A DNA stretch of 53,975 nt. It comes from a virus. The stretch is taken from positions 1 to 53,975 of the IMG/VR virus record IMGVR_UViG_3300046694_000107. One strand, 5' to 3'. Both the position numbers and the translations under genes were made by a program. Positions 36,063 to 44,050 of this stretch are shown here, in pieces (position 1 is the first letter of the stretch; each line of letters opens with the position of its first letter). The notes below the pieces were generated by a model. It saw only the letters and a program-made list of their open reading frames with translations. It did no database searches and had not been told where the DNA came from.

Positions 36063-36235
36063 GCTGCCTCCCTTGCTTGCTGACGTTCAACGCGCACTTC
36101 GATGTCGATCGCCGCGCAGATGCATGCTGCCGCGGTCACGCCGCGTTCGATAGGCGTTCCGTTCTGAAGTGCGTCGTATGCACGGCGCAGCGCGATCAGT
36201 GCCGCGTCGATATATTGCTTGTCCAGTTCGATCAT
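36059..36235 (-). CDS. Small hypothetical protein
   Basis: A 58-residue protein with GGAG before the ATG at 36235. M-I-E-L-D-K-Q-Y-I-D-A-A-L-I-A-L-R-R-A-Y is helical, and a cysteine pair (A-C-I-C) lies in the middle. It ends with a charged helix and an ATGA overlap with the next gene. Function is unknown. Confidence 0.6.
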   Translation of the reverse strand: MIELDKQYIDAALIALRRAYDALQNGTPIERGVTAAACICAAIDIEVRVERQQAREAA

Positions 36236-36247
36236 GGTGATCTCCGA

Positions 36248-36424
36248 TTAATAGCCGAGCAGCTCGCGCGCTGCCGAGCGCGTAGCCGGGATCGTGTCGA
36301 ACACGTAGAACGCAACGCCGTCCTTGCATGCGACCGAGCGCACTTTCAGGCTGTCGCCGAAGTCGCGCATCACGCGCGCGTCATGCGTTTCGATCCAAGC
36401 GGTGAGATTTGCGTTTGCGTTCAT
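36248..36424 (-). CDS. Small hypothetical protein, first gene of an operator-controlled unit
   Basis: A 58-residue protein from the ATG at 36424, with GGAG seven bases upstream. L-T-A-W-I-E-T-H-D-A-R-V-M-R-D-F-G-D-S-L-K-V-R is followed by V-A-F-Y-V-F-D-T-I-P-A-T-R-S-A-A-R-E-L, a compact alpha/beta mix. It lies 50 bp from the perfect operator-promoter at 36473. Timing would match early, derepressed expression. Confidence 0.6.
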   Translation of the reverse strand: MNANANLTAWIETHDARVMRDFGDSLKVRSVACKDGVAFYVFDTIPATRSAARELLGY

Positions 36425-36472
36425 GATCTGCTCCGTGTCGTGTCTCGCTGCCGTGTGTCAGCGTATGAATGA

Positions 36473-36502
36473 AGGATACTATCAAAGTATCTCAACGTGC
36501 AA
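36473..36502 (-). promoter_or_regulatory. Promoter with perfect operator
   Basis: Minus strand: TTGCAC (36502-36497), an 18-base spacer, and TATCCT (36478-36473). The dyad at 36475-36491, GATACTATCAAAGTATC, is identical to that at 6414-6430, 30 kb away. Confidence 0.8.
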
Positions 36503-36549
36503 GAAGTTTTCATGACATGCAGGATCGTGGATACCTTTCGCTTGGAATG

Positions 36550-36565
36550 GAGAACGTTCGTTCTC
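36550..36565. promoter_or_regulatory. Perfect 16-bp palindrome upstream of the rightward small genes
   Basis: GAGAACGTTCGTTCTC is a perfect dyad located 38 bp before the ATG at 36604. It differs from the GATAC operator and could be the site of a second regulator. Confidence 0.5.
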
Positions 36566-36603
36566 GACTGATACTGTGGTGGTTTCGCAACGAGGAGCGG
36601 CAA

Positions 36604-36855
36604 ATGATCGACAAATTCATCCCTGCGCTGATTTGCATCACTGTGTTTGTCATGCTTGGCGTTGCGGTCTGCCGCGTTGGTGCGCGCGCTGACCGGCGCA
36701 TGGCTGCGGAGAATCGCGAGCTGCAGCCGATCGGCTACGAGTCCGCGCAAGTTGACGCGCTCGAAGAATTCAAGGCCCGCAAGGCGCAATTCATTGCTGC
36801 TGCGATGAAGGCCGAGCGTGAACGCGAACTGAAACGATTCGGGGGTGACGCATGA
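36604..36855 (+). CDS. Small membrane protein
   Basis: An 83-residue protein with GGAG before the ATG at 36604. One transmembrane helix (F-I-P-A-L-I-C-I-T-V-F-V-M-L-G-V-A-V-C) precedes a charged cytoplasmic helix (E-E-F-K-A-R-K-A-Q-F-I-A-A-A-M-K-A-E-R-E-R-E-L-K). First of five tightly packed small genes leading to the terminase. Function is unknown. Confidence 0.6.
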   Translation: MIDKFIPALICITVFVMLGVAVCRVGARADRRMAAENRELQPIGYESAQVDALEEFKARKAQFIAAAMKAERERELKRFGGDA

Positions 36856-36998
36856 AATTTGCCGCTTACATGCTGTGCTGGCCGCTGCTCGGCGTCTTCG
36901 CTGTGATGGCATTCGTCACGGACGGAATGATTGACGCGTGCGAGGGCATGGATTGCATCATCAGCAAGCTCGAAGACTATGCGGAACTCGACGCATGA
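36852..36998 (+). CDS. Tiny membrane-associated protein
   Basis: A 48-residue protein overlapping both neighbours by four bases (ATGA). M-K-F-A-A-Y-M-L-C-W-P-L-L-G-V-F-A-V-M-A-F-V is a hydrophobic N-terminal segment, followed by an acidic tail with two cysteines. Function is unknown. Confidence 0.6.
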   Translation: MKFAAYMLCWPLLGVFAVMAFVTDGMIDACEGMDCIISKLEDYAELDA

Positions 36999-37180
36999 CC
37001 CTCCTGCAAGCAATCGCAGTCGCGCGCCGCGTGATGGCCGAGCACGGCGGGATCGAACTTGAGATCGTCGGCATGCGTGGCCGTATGGTGGCTGTGAACC
37101 CTGACAACCCGCAGCAGGTTGAGTGCGCCGAGGCGTACAACACACTTTCCGCGGTGACTTCGATCGAGGACATGCAATGA
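36995..37180 (+). CDS. Small hypothetical protein
   Basis: A 61-residue protein from the ATG at 36995. L-L-Q-A-I-A-V-A-R-R-V-M-A-E-H-G-G is a helix, then I-E-L-E-I-V-G-M-R-G-R-M-V-A-V-N-P forms a beta-hairpin. Coupled to both neighbours by overlapping start and stop codons. Function is unknown. Confidence 0.6.
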   Translation: MTLLQAIAVARRVMAEHGGIELEIVGMRGRMVAVNPDNPQQVECAEAYNTLSAVTSIEDMQ

Positions 37181-37392
37181 GCGCCGGCGCCAACGATCCC
37201 CACTCCGACATTCAGGCGCTATGCGACGCGCTCGCTTGCGCGATGTCCGTCATCGAACGCCAAGGGCTCGATAGTCCTAGCGAGTGGCGCGCAGCCATTG
37301 ACGGCCGCGTCGAGATGCTCAACGGCCAGCACGAACAGGAAATAATCGGCGCTGGCATCGAGATCATGGGCCGCAGCCGAACGATGCATTGA
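37177..37392 (+). CDS. Small hypothetical protein
   Basis: A 71-residue protein from the ATG at 37177. D-I-Q-A-L-C-D-A-L-A-C-A-M-S-V-I-E-R-Q-G forms a helix and W-R-A-A-I-D-G-R-V-E-M-L-N follows. It overlaps the preceding gene by four bases. Function is unknown. Confidence 0.6.
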   Translation: MSAGANDPHSDIQALCDALACAMSVIERQGLDSPSEWRAAIDGRVEMLNGQHEQEIIGAGIEIMGRSRTMH

Positions 37393-37413
37393 ACAACTGA
37401 CGAGAGGAATCAA

Positions 37414-37695
37414 ATGGCGAAATTCAGAAAGAAGCCGGTCGTAATCGAGGCGATTACGTTCGACGAGCTTGTCGACCATGGTAGAGCCAGTGGCGCGAAT
37501 ATCGTGAACGGCATGCCGTGGAGCTTCAGCTATGCAGGCCATCCGATTACGCATGAGACGGACGAGTCATATGTGATCCCCACGCTGGAAGGGTCAATGC
37601 TGTTCACGCGTGACGACATGCTGATCACCGGCGTGAAGGGTGAGATATACCCATGTAAGCGCGACATCTTCGCAGCTACATACGACCCGGCATAA
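37414..37695 (+). CDS. Conserved small phage protein (K-F-R-K-K-P-V family)
   Basis: A 93-residue protein with GAGAGGA upstream. It starts M-A-K-F-R-K-K-P-V-V-I-E-A-I-T-F and ends D-D-M-L-I-T-G-V-K-G-E-I-Y-P-C-K-R-D-I-F-A-A-T-Y. Both motifs are shared by a widespread phage protein of unknown function. Its role is not known. Confidence 0.75.
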   Translation: MAKFRKKPVVIEAITFDELVDHGRASGANIVNGMPWSFSYAGHPITHETDESYVIPTLEGSMLFTRDDMLITGVKGEIYPCKRDIFAATYDPA

Positions 37696-37928
37696 CGACT
37701 CACCGCGCGCACTGTCAGGGCTGGAACCCGGCAAGACATACGGGCGGTGTGCGCGACCAATTACCCCGACTGCTTGCAGTCACGCGCCTGGCCGGTGAGT
37801 GGCGCGACGCTTCACGAGTAACCGCCGCAGGCCGTGACGTTTTGGAACCCGAGATCCTCCCCATCGCCTCGGCGGTGGTTCTATCGGGGCGGGCGCGGCC
37901 AACTCTCAACTAACGGTCAAGGATACGA
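37696..37928. other. Non-annotated gap upstream of the packaging genes
   Basis: About 230 bp with no RBS-led gene. One plus frame stays open over most of it (ending L-S-G-R-A-R-P-T-L-N and a stop near 37910) but has no usable start, as a decayed gene might. Lying just before the terminase genes, it could hold the packaging recognition site. I see no clear cos-type element. Confidence 0.4.
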
Positions 37929-38198
37929 ATGAGCGATGACAGTCGCATTGCTGATCTTGAGCGTCGGGTAGCTGACTTGGAGCGTTCCCGTGATATGGGC
38001 CGCACCATCGGTCCGATCCGCGCCGAGCCGGCGCGACAGCCTCTGCCATTCCCGACGCCTTTGCCACAGATACCGAAAATCGACGAGTCGAAACGCCCGA
38101 CATGCGGCATCACGCTAATCCCGGTCATGGGATACGTCTGCTCGAAGGCGAATTGCCCGACAGGATTGGGCGGTGTTCATTGCTCGGTGCGAGCGTAA
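37929..38198 (+). CDS. Small leucine-zipper and Cys protein before the terminase
   Basis: An 89-residue protein with AGGA before the ATG. R-I-A-D-L-E-R-R-V-A-D-L-E-R-S is a short zipper, followed by a proline-rich linker. The tail has C-G-I-T-L, G-Y-V-C-S-K-A-N-C-P-T-G-L-G-G-V-H-C, a four-cysteine zinc element. The pattern is common in phages near lysis or packaging genes, with unknown role. Confidence 0.6.
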   Translation: MSDDSRIADLERRVADLERSRDMGRTIGPIRAEPARQPLPFPTPLPQIPKIDESKRPTCGITLIPVMGYVCSKANCPTGLGGVHCSVRA

Positions 38199-38249
38199 AA
38201 CACTAGCCGCCCGCGAGCCGCAAGAAATAATTCACTCAACAGGACCAGT

Positions 38250-39017
38250 ATGGCGCTGACAGACAAGCAGCGCCGCTTCGTGGACGAGTATCTGATCGAC
38301 TTGAACGCCACACAAGCGGCGATTCGAGCGGGATACAGCCAGAAGAACGCGAACAAGGTCGGTCCCGAGATACTTGGTAAAACTTGGTTTCAGGCCGCAG
38401 TAGCCGGGCGCCGCAAGGAAGCGGCTGCGAAAACGGCAATCACGCCTGAAGCGGTGCTTCAGCGCTGGTGGGAACTGGCAAACGTCGACGTGAACGAGAT
38501 CGTCGAATATCGGCGCGACAACTGCCGGCACTGCTGGGGCGAAGACCACGAATACCAGTGGACACATGGCGAGTTCGAGAAAGCGCAGCGTGACGCAGAG
38601 GATCAGGGTAAGCCTGGTCCGAGTTGCGCCGGCGGCTTCGGATTCGTCCATAACCGAGAGCCGAACGCAGAATGTCCGGAGTGTGGTGGCGAAGGGCGCG
38701 GCAAGGTCCACGTCCACGACACACGTCGACTCAAGGGCGCGGCCCGCCGGCTGTATGCGGGCGTGCATCAGGGCAAGGATGGTCTGAAGGCGCTGATTGA
38801 TGACCGAACGAAGGCGCTCGACAACGTGTCGCGCATCCTAGGCCTGTACAGCGACAAGCGCGACGATCCGATCAAGGCCATGCAGGCTGAAAAGCTGCGC
38901 ATGGAGAACGAGCAGATGCGCAAGGAGCTCGACGACAGCGATGATGCTCCGCCTGAGTCGCATAAGTTCGTGATCGAGGTCCGCGACGCACGGAAGCGCA
39001 ACGATGCCGAGTCTTAA
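38250..39017 (+). CDS. terS: Terminase small subunit
   Basis: A 255-residue protein. The first 65 residues are the terminase_2 DNA-binding domain: L-T-D-K-Q-R-R-F-V-D-E-Y-L-I-D-L-N-A-T-Q-A-A-I-R-A-G-Y-S. A mid-protein insert carries C-R-H-C-W-G and C-P-E-C-G-G-E-G-R-G, a zinc-ribbon similar to DnaJ-type fingers. The C-terminal part is a coiled oligomerisation and large-subunit-binding region. It recognises the packaging site. It overlaps the large-subunit start by 14 bases. Confidence 0.92.
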   Translation: MALTDKQRRFVDEYLIDLNATQAAIRAGYSQKNANKVGPEILGKTWFQAAVAGRRKEAAAKTAITPEAVLQRWWELANVDVNEIVEYRRDNCRHCWGEDHEYQWTHGEFEKAQRDAEDQGKPGPSCAGGFGFVHNREPNAECPECGGEGRGKVHVHDTRRLKGAARRLYAGVHQGKDGLKALIDDRTKALDNVSRILGLYSDKRDDPIKAMQAEKLRMENEQMRKELDDSDDAPPESHKFVIEVRDARKRNDAES

Positions 39018-40278
39018 CGTTCCGCAGGCTCAGTTCCTGGCGATGGAGCACAAGTTTCGCGCCTATGTCGCTGGCTTTGGATCCGGGAAGACATGGGTCG
39101 GCTGCGGCGGCCTGATGCAGCATTTCTGGGAGTATCCGCGCATCAATGCGGGCTACTTCGCGCCGTCGTATCCGCAGATTCGCGACATCTTCTATCCGAC
39201 CGTCGAGGAAGTGGCCGCCGATTGGGGGCTGAACGTCCGCATCAACGAGTCGAACAAGGAAGTGCACGTTTTCGAAGGGCGCAAGTCGCGCGGCACGATC
39301 ATCTGTCGCTCGATGGAGCGTCCCGATACGATCGTCGGCTTCAAGATCGGCAAGGCTCTGTGCGACGAGCTCGACATCATGAAGTCGGAGAAGGCGCAGC
39401 AGGCATGGCGGAAGATCATCGCCCGTATGCGCTACAAGGTGGACAACCTGAAGAACGGCGTCGATGTAACGACCACGCCAGAAGGTTTCCGCTTCGTGCA
39501 CAGCCAGTTCGTCAAGCAGTTGAGCGAAAAGCCGACGCTCGGCGCGATGTACGGCCTGATTCAGGCGAGCACGTACGACAACGAAGCGAACCTGCCCGAC
39601 GATTACATCGATTCGCTGTTCCTGACGTACCCGCCGCAGCTGATCGACGCGTATCTACGCGGCATGTTCTGCAACCTGACGAGCGGCAGCGTCTATCCGA
39701 ACTTCGACCGCAAGCTGAATCACACCGACGCCGAGATGAAGGATGGCGAGCCGCTGCATATCGGAATGGACTTCAACGTCCTGCGCATGGCCGCGGTGGT
39801 GTACGTCATCCGTGACGGCGCGCCGCTGGCGGTCGACGAACTGGTCGACGTGCGCGATACGCCGGACATGGCTCGGCTGATCGACGAGCGCTGGAAGCAG
39901 CAGGGCCATGCGATAACGATTTATCCCGATGCGAGCGGCCAGAACACGAGCAGCAAGAAGGCATCCGAGTCCGACCTGTCGATCCTGAAGCAGGCGAAGT
40001 TCACGATCAACGTCGGCAGCACGAACCCGGCGGTTAAGGACCGCGTGCTGTCGACTAACGCCATGTTGCTGAACGGCCAGGGTGAGCGCCGGATGAAGGT
40101 GAACACTCACCGGTGCCCGAAATTCACTGAAGGGCTTGAGCAGCAAGCGTACGACGAGCGCGGCGAGCCCGACAAATCAAGCGGCGTAGACCACGTCAAT
40201 GACGCCGGCACGTACCCGATCGTTCGCCTGTACCCCATCGTGAAGCGTCAGACGACCGTCAGGCCGCTCCACATGTAA
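39004..40278 (+). CDS. terL: Terminase large subunit
   Basis: A 424-residue packaging motor. The Walker A-like A-G-F-G-S-G-K-T lies at 23-30. A Walker B-like A-L-C-D-E-L-D-I lies near 119-126, with coupling motif T-T-T-P-E-G. The nuclease domain shows I-G-M-D-F-N-V (first Asp) around 257 and I-Y-P-D-A-S-G later, as in RNase H-like terminase nucleases. The C-terminal D-H-V-N-D-A-G supplies a further metal ligand. It follows terS directly and precedes the portal. Confidence 0.93.
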   Translation: MPSLNVPQAQFLAMEHKFRAYVAGFGSGKTWVGCGGLMQHFWEYPRINAGYFAPSYPQIRDIFYPTVEEVAADWGLNVRINESNKEVHVFEGRKSRGTIICRSMERPDTIVGFKIGKALCDELDIMKSEKAQQAWRKIIARMRYKVDNLKNGVDVTTTPEGFRFVHSQFVKQLSEKPTLGAMYGLIQASTYDNEANLPDDYIDSLFLTYPPQLIDAYLRGMFCNLTSGSVYPNFDRKLNHTDAEMKDGEPLHIGMDFNVLRMAAVVYVIRDGAPLAVDELVDVRDTPDMARLIDERWKQQGHAITIYPDASGQNTSSKKASESDLSILKQAKFTINVGSTNPAVKDRVLSTNAMLLNGQGERRMKVNTHRCPKFTEGLEQQAYDERGEPDKSSGVDHVNDAGTYPIVRLYPIVKRQTTVRPLHM

Positions 40279-40291
40279 CCGAACCACACAC

Positions 40292-41686
40292 ATGACGACG
40301 ACAGTCCGAGATCAGTCCGCCGCAGTCGAGGCAATGGCGGCCAACTGGCCCATTGTCGACGCGCTGCTCGGCGGCACGCCCGCTATGCGAGCCGCTGGCG
40401 CCACGTATCTGCCGCAGTGGCCGGGCGAAACCGACAAGGCCTACAAGGCGCGCAAGGATACGGCCACGCTGTTCCCGGCATTCGGCCGCACGGTCGAGGT
40501 GCTGGCCGGTAAGCCGTTCTCGAAGCCTGTCACGCTGACCGATGAGGTTCCGGCGCGCATCGTTGAATGGTCGAACGACATCGACCTGCAGGGCCGCAAC
40601 CTGCACGCATTCGCCGCGAGCCTGTCGGAAGAAGCGCTGTCGCACGGTATCACCGGCATCCTGGTCGATTGCCCGAAGGCGACGAACGTTCGCACCAAGG
40701 CCGACGAAAAGGCCGCCGGCATCCGGCCGTACTGGGTGCACATCCACGCAGGCAACGTGCTCGGATGGAAGTCGAAGCGCGTCAACGGTGCCGAAGTGTT
40801 CACGCAACTGCGTCTGCTCGAGCAGGCCGTCGAGGATGACGGCGAGTTCGGCGAGAAGATCGTCGAGCAAGTACGCGTGCTGACGCCCGGCGCTTGGAAG
40901 ACCTATCGCGAATCCGAGCAGATCGATCCGCTCACGCAGAAGAAGGCGTGGATCATGCACGAAGAAGGCGAGACGACGCTGAAGGTGATCCCGTTCGTGC
41001 CGATCTATGGCCGGCGCACTGGCTTCATGTCGGCGACGCCGCCGCTGCTCGAACTGGCGTACATGAACGTCGAGCACTGGCAGAGCAAGAGCGATCAGCA
41101 GACCATCCTGCACGTCGCTCGCGTGCCGGTCCTGTTCGGCAAGATGCTCGCCGAAGACACGCAGATCATCGTCGGCGCAGGCTCGATGATCTCGTCGGAC
41201 AACGAGCACGGTGACCTGAAGTATGTCGAGCACTCGGGCGCGGCGATTGAAGCCGGTCGCCTGTCTCTGCTCGACCTCGAAGATCGCATGCGCCAGGTCG
41301 GCGCGGAATTGCTCGTCATCAAGCCGGGCAAGACGACCGTTGCGCAGACCGTCGCCGAGAACGAAGCCGGCATGTGCGCGCTGCAACGCCTGATCGAAGA
41401 CGTCGAGGACGGTATCGACGCCGCGCTGCAACTGACAGCCGAATGGGTCAAGGAGAAGCAGGGCGGCAACGTCCAGATCTTCAAGGACTTCGGCGTCGCT
41501 ACGCTGGCTCAGGCTTCGATTGATCTGCTGCGCGACATGAACGTCGATGGAACGCTCTCGGATGAGACGCTTTTCAACGAGGCGCAACGCCGCGGCTACG
41601 TCAGTCCAGAAACGAAGTGGGACGACGAGAAGCTGCGCATCAAGCAGAACGCAGTCAAGCCTGGCGCGGTCGGCATCACCGACTGA
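40292..41686 (+). CDS. Portal protein (DUF4055 family)
   Basis: A 464-residue protein beginning 13 bp after terL. It resembles DUF4055 phage portals: an N-terminal helical part with W-P-I-V-D-A-L-L-G-G, and Y-L-P-Q-W-P-G-E-T-D-K-A-Y-K-A-R near 40-55. F-P-A-F-G-R-T-V-E-V-L-A-G-K-P-F and a mid part with P-P-L-L-E-L-A-Y-M-N-V-E-H-W-Q-S-K-S-D follow. V-A-E-N-E-A-G-M is in the tail. It would form the dodecameric vertex ring. The order terL-portal-scaffold-coat confirms it. Confidence 0.9.
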   Translation: MTTTVRDQSAAVEAMAANWPIVDALLGGTPAMRAAGATYLPQWPGETDKAYKARKDTATLFPAFGRTVEVLAGKPFSKPVTLTDEVPARIVEWSNDIDLQGRNLHAFAASLSEEALSHGITGILVDCPKATNVRTKADEKAAGIRPYWVHIHAGNVLGWKSKRVNGAEVFTQLRLLEQAVEDDGEFGEKIVEQVRVLTPGAWKTYRESEQIDPLTQKKAWIMHEEGETTLKVIPFVPIYGRRTGFMSATPPLLELAYMNVEHWQSKSDQQTILHVARVPVLFGKMLAEDTQIIVGAGSMISSDNEHGDLKYVEHSGAAIEAGRLSLLDLEDRMRQVGAELLVIKPGKTTVAQTVAENEAGMCALQRLIEDVEDGIDAALQLTAEWVKEKQGGNVQIFKDFGVATLAQASIDLLRDMNVDGTLSDETLFNEAQRRGYVSPETKWDDEKLRIKQNAVKPGAVGITD

Positions 41687-41709
41687 CGCAAACCACACGC
41701 TTTAACCGA

Positions 41710-41740
41710 GGCCGCAGCTAAACCCTGCGGCCTTTTTCTT
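41710..41740 (+). terminator. Terminator between portal and scaffold genes
   Basis: GGCCGCAG (41710-41717) and CTGCGGCC (41725-41732) form a strong hairpin followed by TTTTTCTTT. It may set down the amount of upstream transcript relative to the coat genes, or process the mRNA. Confidence 0.82.
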
Positions 41741-41809
41741 TGCCGGTGCCTCGGATGAGGGTCGGCGCAAACATGGCCGGATGGCCTACCAGCTCGGGTT
41801 GGATGACCT

Positions 41810-42565
41810 ATGAAACTCAAACTGAACGATGACGGATTCGCAGTAGTGCAGGACGGCAAGCCGGTCTATGTGAACGATGAAGGCAAAGAGATTGCATTCG
41901 ACGTCGCGGGAACCGTGCAAACCATCTCGCGCTTGAACGGCGAAGCCAAGACGCACCGCGAGCGCGCCGAAGCGGCCGAGAAGATCGCCAAGGCATTCGA
42001 AGGCATCACGGACGCTGCCGCCGCACGCAAGGCGCTCGAAACCGTCGCCAATCTCGACGCGAAGAAGCTCGTCGACGCCGGCGAGATCGAGAAAGTGCGT
42101 TCGGAAGCCATCAAGGCGGTCGAGGACAAGTATGCGCCGATCGTTGCCGAGCGCGACACGCTGCAACAGTCGCTCGTCAACGAAAAGGTCGGCGGCAGCT
42201 TTGCGCGCTCGAAGCTCATCGCGGAAAAGCTTGCGATTCCGGCTGACCTCGTGCAGGCGCGCTTTGGCGATGCGTTCAAGCTGGAAGGCAATGAAGTCGT
42301 CGCCTATGACAAGGGCGGCAACAAGCTTTTCAGCCCGAGCAACCCCGGCAAGGTGGCGTCGTTCGACGAAGCGCTCGAACTCATCATCGATCAGTACCCA
42401 TACCGCGACTCGATCCTCAAGAGCACCGGCGCATCTGGCGGCAGCGCTCAAGGCGGATCTGGTGGCGGATCCGGCAGCAAATCCATTACGCGCGCTGCGT
42501 TCGACGCTCTCCCGCCCAACAAGCAGGCGGAGGCGGCTCGCAGCGGCGTGGCAATCACTGATTAA
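41810..42565 (+). CDS. Scaffold-like capsid assembly protein
   Basis: A 251-residue acidic protein before the coat gene. L-K-L-N-D-D-G-F-A-V-V-Q-D-G-K-P-V-Y opens it. A long charged helix (about 40-130) follows, then D-L-V-Q-A-R-F-G-D-A-F-K. A flexible G/S linker leads to a C-terminal helix (S-I-T-R-A-A-F-D-A-L-P-P-N-K-Q-A-E). The helix-linker-helix architecture with a basic end motif fits a scaffold that binds coat protein. It resembles DUF6651-type proteins. The strong acidic/helical composition supports this. Confidence 0.8.
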   Translation: MKLKLNDDGFAVVQDGKPVYVNDEGKEIAFDVAGTVQTISRLNGEAKTHRERAEAAEKIAKAFEGITDAAAARKALETVANLDAKKLVDAGEIEKVRSEAIKAVEDKYAPIVAERDTLQQSLVNEKVGGSFARSKLIAEKLAIPADLVQARFGDAFKLEGNEVVAYDKGGNKLFSPSNPGKVASFDEALELIIDQYPYRDSILKSTGASGGSAQGGSGGGSGSKSITRAAFDALPPNKQAEAARSGVAITD

Positions 42566-42579
42566 CACGGAGCCTTTCC

Positions 42580-43710
42580 TTGGCTAATACGCTTACCTCC
42601 CTCATCCCCGACCTGTATCAGTCGCTCGACGTCGTGTCGCGTGAACTGGTCGGATTCATCCCGGCCGTTTCGCTCGACTCGTCCGCTGAACGTGCCGCCC
42701 TGAACCAGCCGGTTCGCGTTTTCCAGACGGCTGCATCGGCCGCTGAAGACGTCACGCCGGGTCAACTCCCGCCGGACGACGGTGACCAGTCGGTTGGCAA
42801 TACGTCGATCGTCATCACCAAGTCGCGCACCGTTCCGTTCCGCTGGACCGGCGAAGAACAGAAGGGCGTCAACTCTGGCGCTGGCTATGCCGACATCCGC
42901 CGTGATCAGATCACGCAGGCATTCCGCACGCTGACGAACGAAATCGAGTCGAACGTCGCAACGCTCGCGTCGACGGCATCGCGCGCTTGGGGCACGCCCG
43001 GCACGACCCCGTTCGCTACGGACCTCAGCGATCCGGCGCAAGTCCGCAAGATCCTCTCGGACAACGGCGCGCCGCTGTCGGACATGCAGATGGTCATCGA
43101 CACGACCGCAGGCGCCAAGGTGCGCTCGCTGGCGCAACTGACCAAGGCGAACGAGGCCGGCACGACCAAGCTGCGCGAGCAAGGTACGTTGCTCGACATT
43201 CACGGCTTCAAACTGCGTGAATCGGCTGGCGTTGGCCAGCACGCGCCGGGCACTGGCGCGAGCTACGTGACCAACGGCGCTCTCGCAGTCGGCGCAACGA
43301 CCATCCCGGTTCAAACCGGCACCGGCACGATCCTGGCAGGCGACGTCATCACCTTCGCGGGCGATACGAACAAGTACGTCGTCGCAACGGCTCTCACCGG
43401 CGGTAACGTCATCATCGCGGCCCCGGGCCTGCGCAAGGCGGTCACCTCGGGCACTGCTGTGACTGTCGCCGCGGCTTACACCGGCAACATGGCATTCAGC
43501 CGCTCGGCAATCGTGCTGGCGACGCGTATGCCCGCTCTGCCGGAAGAAGGCGACATGGCCGAAGACCGCGTCACGCTGGTCGACGACCGCAGCGGCCTCG
43601 CGTTCGAAGTGGCGATGTACAAGCAATATCGCCGCGTTCGCTACGAAGTGTCGATTGCGTACGGCTGGGCGAACATCAAGCCGCAACACACGGCGCTGTT
43701 CCTCGGCTAA
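42580..43710 (+). CDS. Major capsid protein (P22 coat-like)
   Basis: A 376-residue coat protein. It uses TTG as start (42580), preceded by ACGGAG, 15 bp after the scaffold stop. N-terminal S-L-I-P-D-L-Y-Q-S-L-D-V-V-S-R-E-L-V-G-F-I-P-A-V, the charged loop with D-G-D-Q-S-V-G-N-T-S-I-V-I-T-K-S-R-T-V-P-F, and later beta segments are like the P22-type coat (HK97 fold). An inserted beta-rich domain is seen at about 220-300. C-terminal Y-K-Q-Y-R-R-V-R-Y-E-V-S-I-A-Y-G-W matches family ends. Confidence 0.88.
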   Translation: MANTLTSLIPDLYQSLDVVSRELVGFIPAVSLDSSAERAALNQPVRVFQTAASAAEDVTPGQLPPDDGDQSVGNTSIVITKSRTVPFRWTGEEQKGVNSGAGYADIRRDQITQAFRTLTNEIESNVATLASTASRAWGTPGTTPFATDLSDPAQVRKILSDNGAPLSDMQMVIDTTAGAKVRSLAQLTKANEAGTTKLREQGTLLDIHGFKLRESAGVGQHAPGTGASYVTNGALAVGATTIPVQTGTGTILAGDVITFAGDTNKYVVATALTGGNVIIAAPGLRKAVTSGTAVTVAAAYTGNMAFSRSAIVLATRMPALPEEGDMAEDRVTLVDDRSGLAFEVAMYKQYRRVRYEVSIAYGWANIKPQHTALFLG

Positions 43711-43765
43711 TGCCGCCGGCGGCCCATGGCTTCGGCTGCGGGCCGCCGATCATCAAGGAGAAAGC

Positions 43766-44050
43766 ATGGCAGGTTTGACGAAGGCGCAGAAGGCAGCGAA
43801 AGCAGCCGCAGAAGCGCGCGCCAAAGCGCTCGAAGCAGCAGGTCTGACGGAAGAACAGTTCGCGGCGCTCTCGGCCGACGAGCAGGCAAAGATCGTCCCG
43901 CTCGACGCGCCGGAAGATGGCGACGCAGCCGACGAAATCGAGTACGTCACGATGAAGCGCGACGAGAAGGTGTACGACGCGCCGCACACCGCGCAGGTTC
44001 ATCCCGACGAAGTCGAAAACTACCGCCCCGGCGGTTGGGAGATCGCGTAA
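43766..44050 (+). CDS. Small head protein, hypothetical
   Basis: A 94-residue protein with AAGGAG before the ATG. The first 45 residues form a charged helix rich in A, K and E. The rest is acidic (D-A-P-E-D-G-D-A-A-D-E-I) and ends P-G-G-W-E-I-A. It lies between the coat and connector genes, where head-associated accessory proteins occur. No family recognised. Confidence 0.6.
   Translation: MAGLTKAQKAAKAAAEARAKALEAAGLTEEQFAALSADEQAKIVPLDAPEDGDAADEIEYVTMKRDEKVYDAPHTAQVHPDEVENYRPGGWEIA

Noticed and set aside
40259-41698. Minus-strand ORF of 479 codons
   Set aside because: It mirrors the portal gene in the opposite frame; arginine/aspartate/leucine composition is that of a GC-rich shadow frame.
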